NCBI GenBank assembly: GCA_035456985.1
Contig: DATICE010000270.1
Coordinates: forward strand, 1-14,899
Reading direction: 5' to 3'
DNA length: 14,899 nt
Source: SG8-41 sp035456985
GTDB lineage: Bacteria; Pseudomonadota; Gammaproteobacteria; Burkholderiales; SG8-41
Numbering within the stretch: position 1 is the first letter of the stretch; every line of letters starts with the position of its first letter. The translations under genes were made by a program, and so were the position numbers. Positions 14,585-14,899 of this stretch are shown here, one piece after another. A model generated the notes under the pieces. That model saw nothing but the letters and a program-made list of their open reading frames with translations. It did not search any database and was not told where the DNA came from.

Positions 14585-14899
14585 TCAACTCCTTACCGTG
14601 TTCGACGTAGATGCTATTTCTCCAAGGTACGCTCGCTGAACTTCAGGATCGTTTTTAAGTTCCTGCGCGGTGCCTTCGCGTACGATCTCGCCGGTCTCCA
14701 TCACGTAGCCACGGTCGGCAACGGACAGCGCGGCGTGCACGTCCTGCTCGACCAGCAGCACAGTGACGCCCTGGCTGCGAATCTGCGTCATGGTTTCGAG
14801 CAGCAAATCGACGGTCATGGGCGCCAGTCCCAGGCTCATCTCGTCCACCATGATCAGCCGCGGCCTGGCCATCAGGGCGCGTGCCATCGCGCACATCTG
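14585..14899 (-). CDS. livF: LIV-type ABC transporter ATP-binding protein, C-terminal part
   Basis: The last 104 codons of a gene that enters from the right edge. The visible part begins in the segment just after the ABC signature ('QMCAMARALMARPRL'), then Walker B and D-loop 'LIMVDEMSLGLAP', and 'VTVLLVEQDVHAAL', which replaces the H-loop in the branched-chain amino acid (LivF) subfamily ('LLVEQN..AL'). The end 'MGTAQELKNDPEVQRAYLGE'-like tail ('EGTAQELKNDPEVQRAYLG') is also typical of LivF. The protein would power import of branched-chain amino acids, amides, urea or aromatic or short-chain acids; the substrate is not visible. The stop is 9 nt before the patatin gene, so the transporter and ketone-body genes probably share a transcript. 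Confidence 0.92.
   Translation of the reverse strand, partial: QMCAMARALMARPRLIMVDEMSLGLAPMTVDLLLETMTQIRSQGVTVLLVEQDVHAALSVADRGYVMETGEIVREGTAQELKNDPEVQRAYLGEIASTSNTVRS

Noticed and set aside
1..14899. CRISPR array, tRNA, rRNA or defence island
   Set aside because: I saw no regularly spaced repeats, no tRNA-like cloverleaf with CCA-type context, and no nuclease, methylase or toxin-antitoxin genes.

Overview
The window is GC-rich, densely coded, ordinary bacterial chromosome. Gene content (a LIV-type ABC ATPase, homodimeric-type pyruvate dehydrogenase E1, acetoacetate decarboxylase next to 3-hydroxybutyrate dehydrogenase, a Pat-like protein acetyltransferase, FNR/Dnr-type palindromes) suggests a proteobacterium, most likely a betaproteobacterium. 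That placement is inference from gene types, not from a marker gene. I see no rRNA, tRNA, CRISPR array or intact mobile element.

Left part, 1-1779: a radical SAM/SPASM enzyme leaves the window on the minus strand. It is divergent from a secreted monoheme cytochrome c and then a small heat-shock protein (Hsp20) on the plus strand. The two intergenic regions hold three copies of an FNR/Dnr-like palindrome (TTGAY-N4-RTCAA). Two of them lie about 41 bp upstream of the inferred starts of transcription of the cytochrome and hsp20 genes, each followed by a TAGNAT -10 element. This points to activation when oxygen falls.

Middle part, 1780-6823, plus strand: hsp20, a small unknown protein translationally coupled to a second small cytochrome c, a 900-residue acyl-CoA-synthetase-like/GNAT protein (Pat family), and a short MgtE-type magnesium transporter. 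The block ends in a deletion scar, where the first ~23 codons of a cation P-type ATPase run in frame into the last ~80 codons of an HhH-GPD DNA glycosylase.

Right part, 6831-14899, all minus strand, transcribed right to left: the 3' end of a livF-like ABC ATPase, a patatin-like hydrolase with DUF3734, acetoacetate decarboxylase, 3-hydroxybutyrate dehydrogenase, pyruvate dehydrogenase E1 (aceE), glyceraldehyde-3-phosphate dehydrogenase, a small unknown protein, a DUF2945 protein and an SDR oxidoreductase. The first four are packed with gaps of 9 nt or less; aceE follows after 53 nt and gap after 133 nt.

Taken together, this looks like an oxygen-limitation/stress survival and carbon-reserve island. 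It combines a chaperone, c-type cytochromes, a regulator of acyl-CoA metabolism, Mg transport, an accessory route from sugar to acetyl-CoA, and ketone-body (3-hydroxybutyrate/acetoacetate) turnover. It recalls the low-oxygen-activated (lxa) locus described in Burkholderia cenocepacia. The most unusual points are the repeated promoter architecture, the fused pseudogene scar, and the patatin-adc-bdhA unit.
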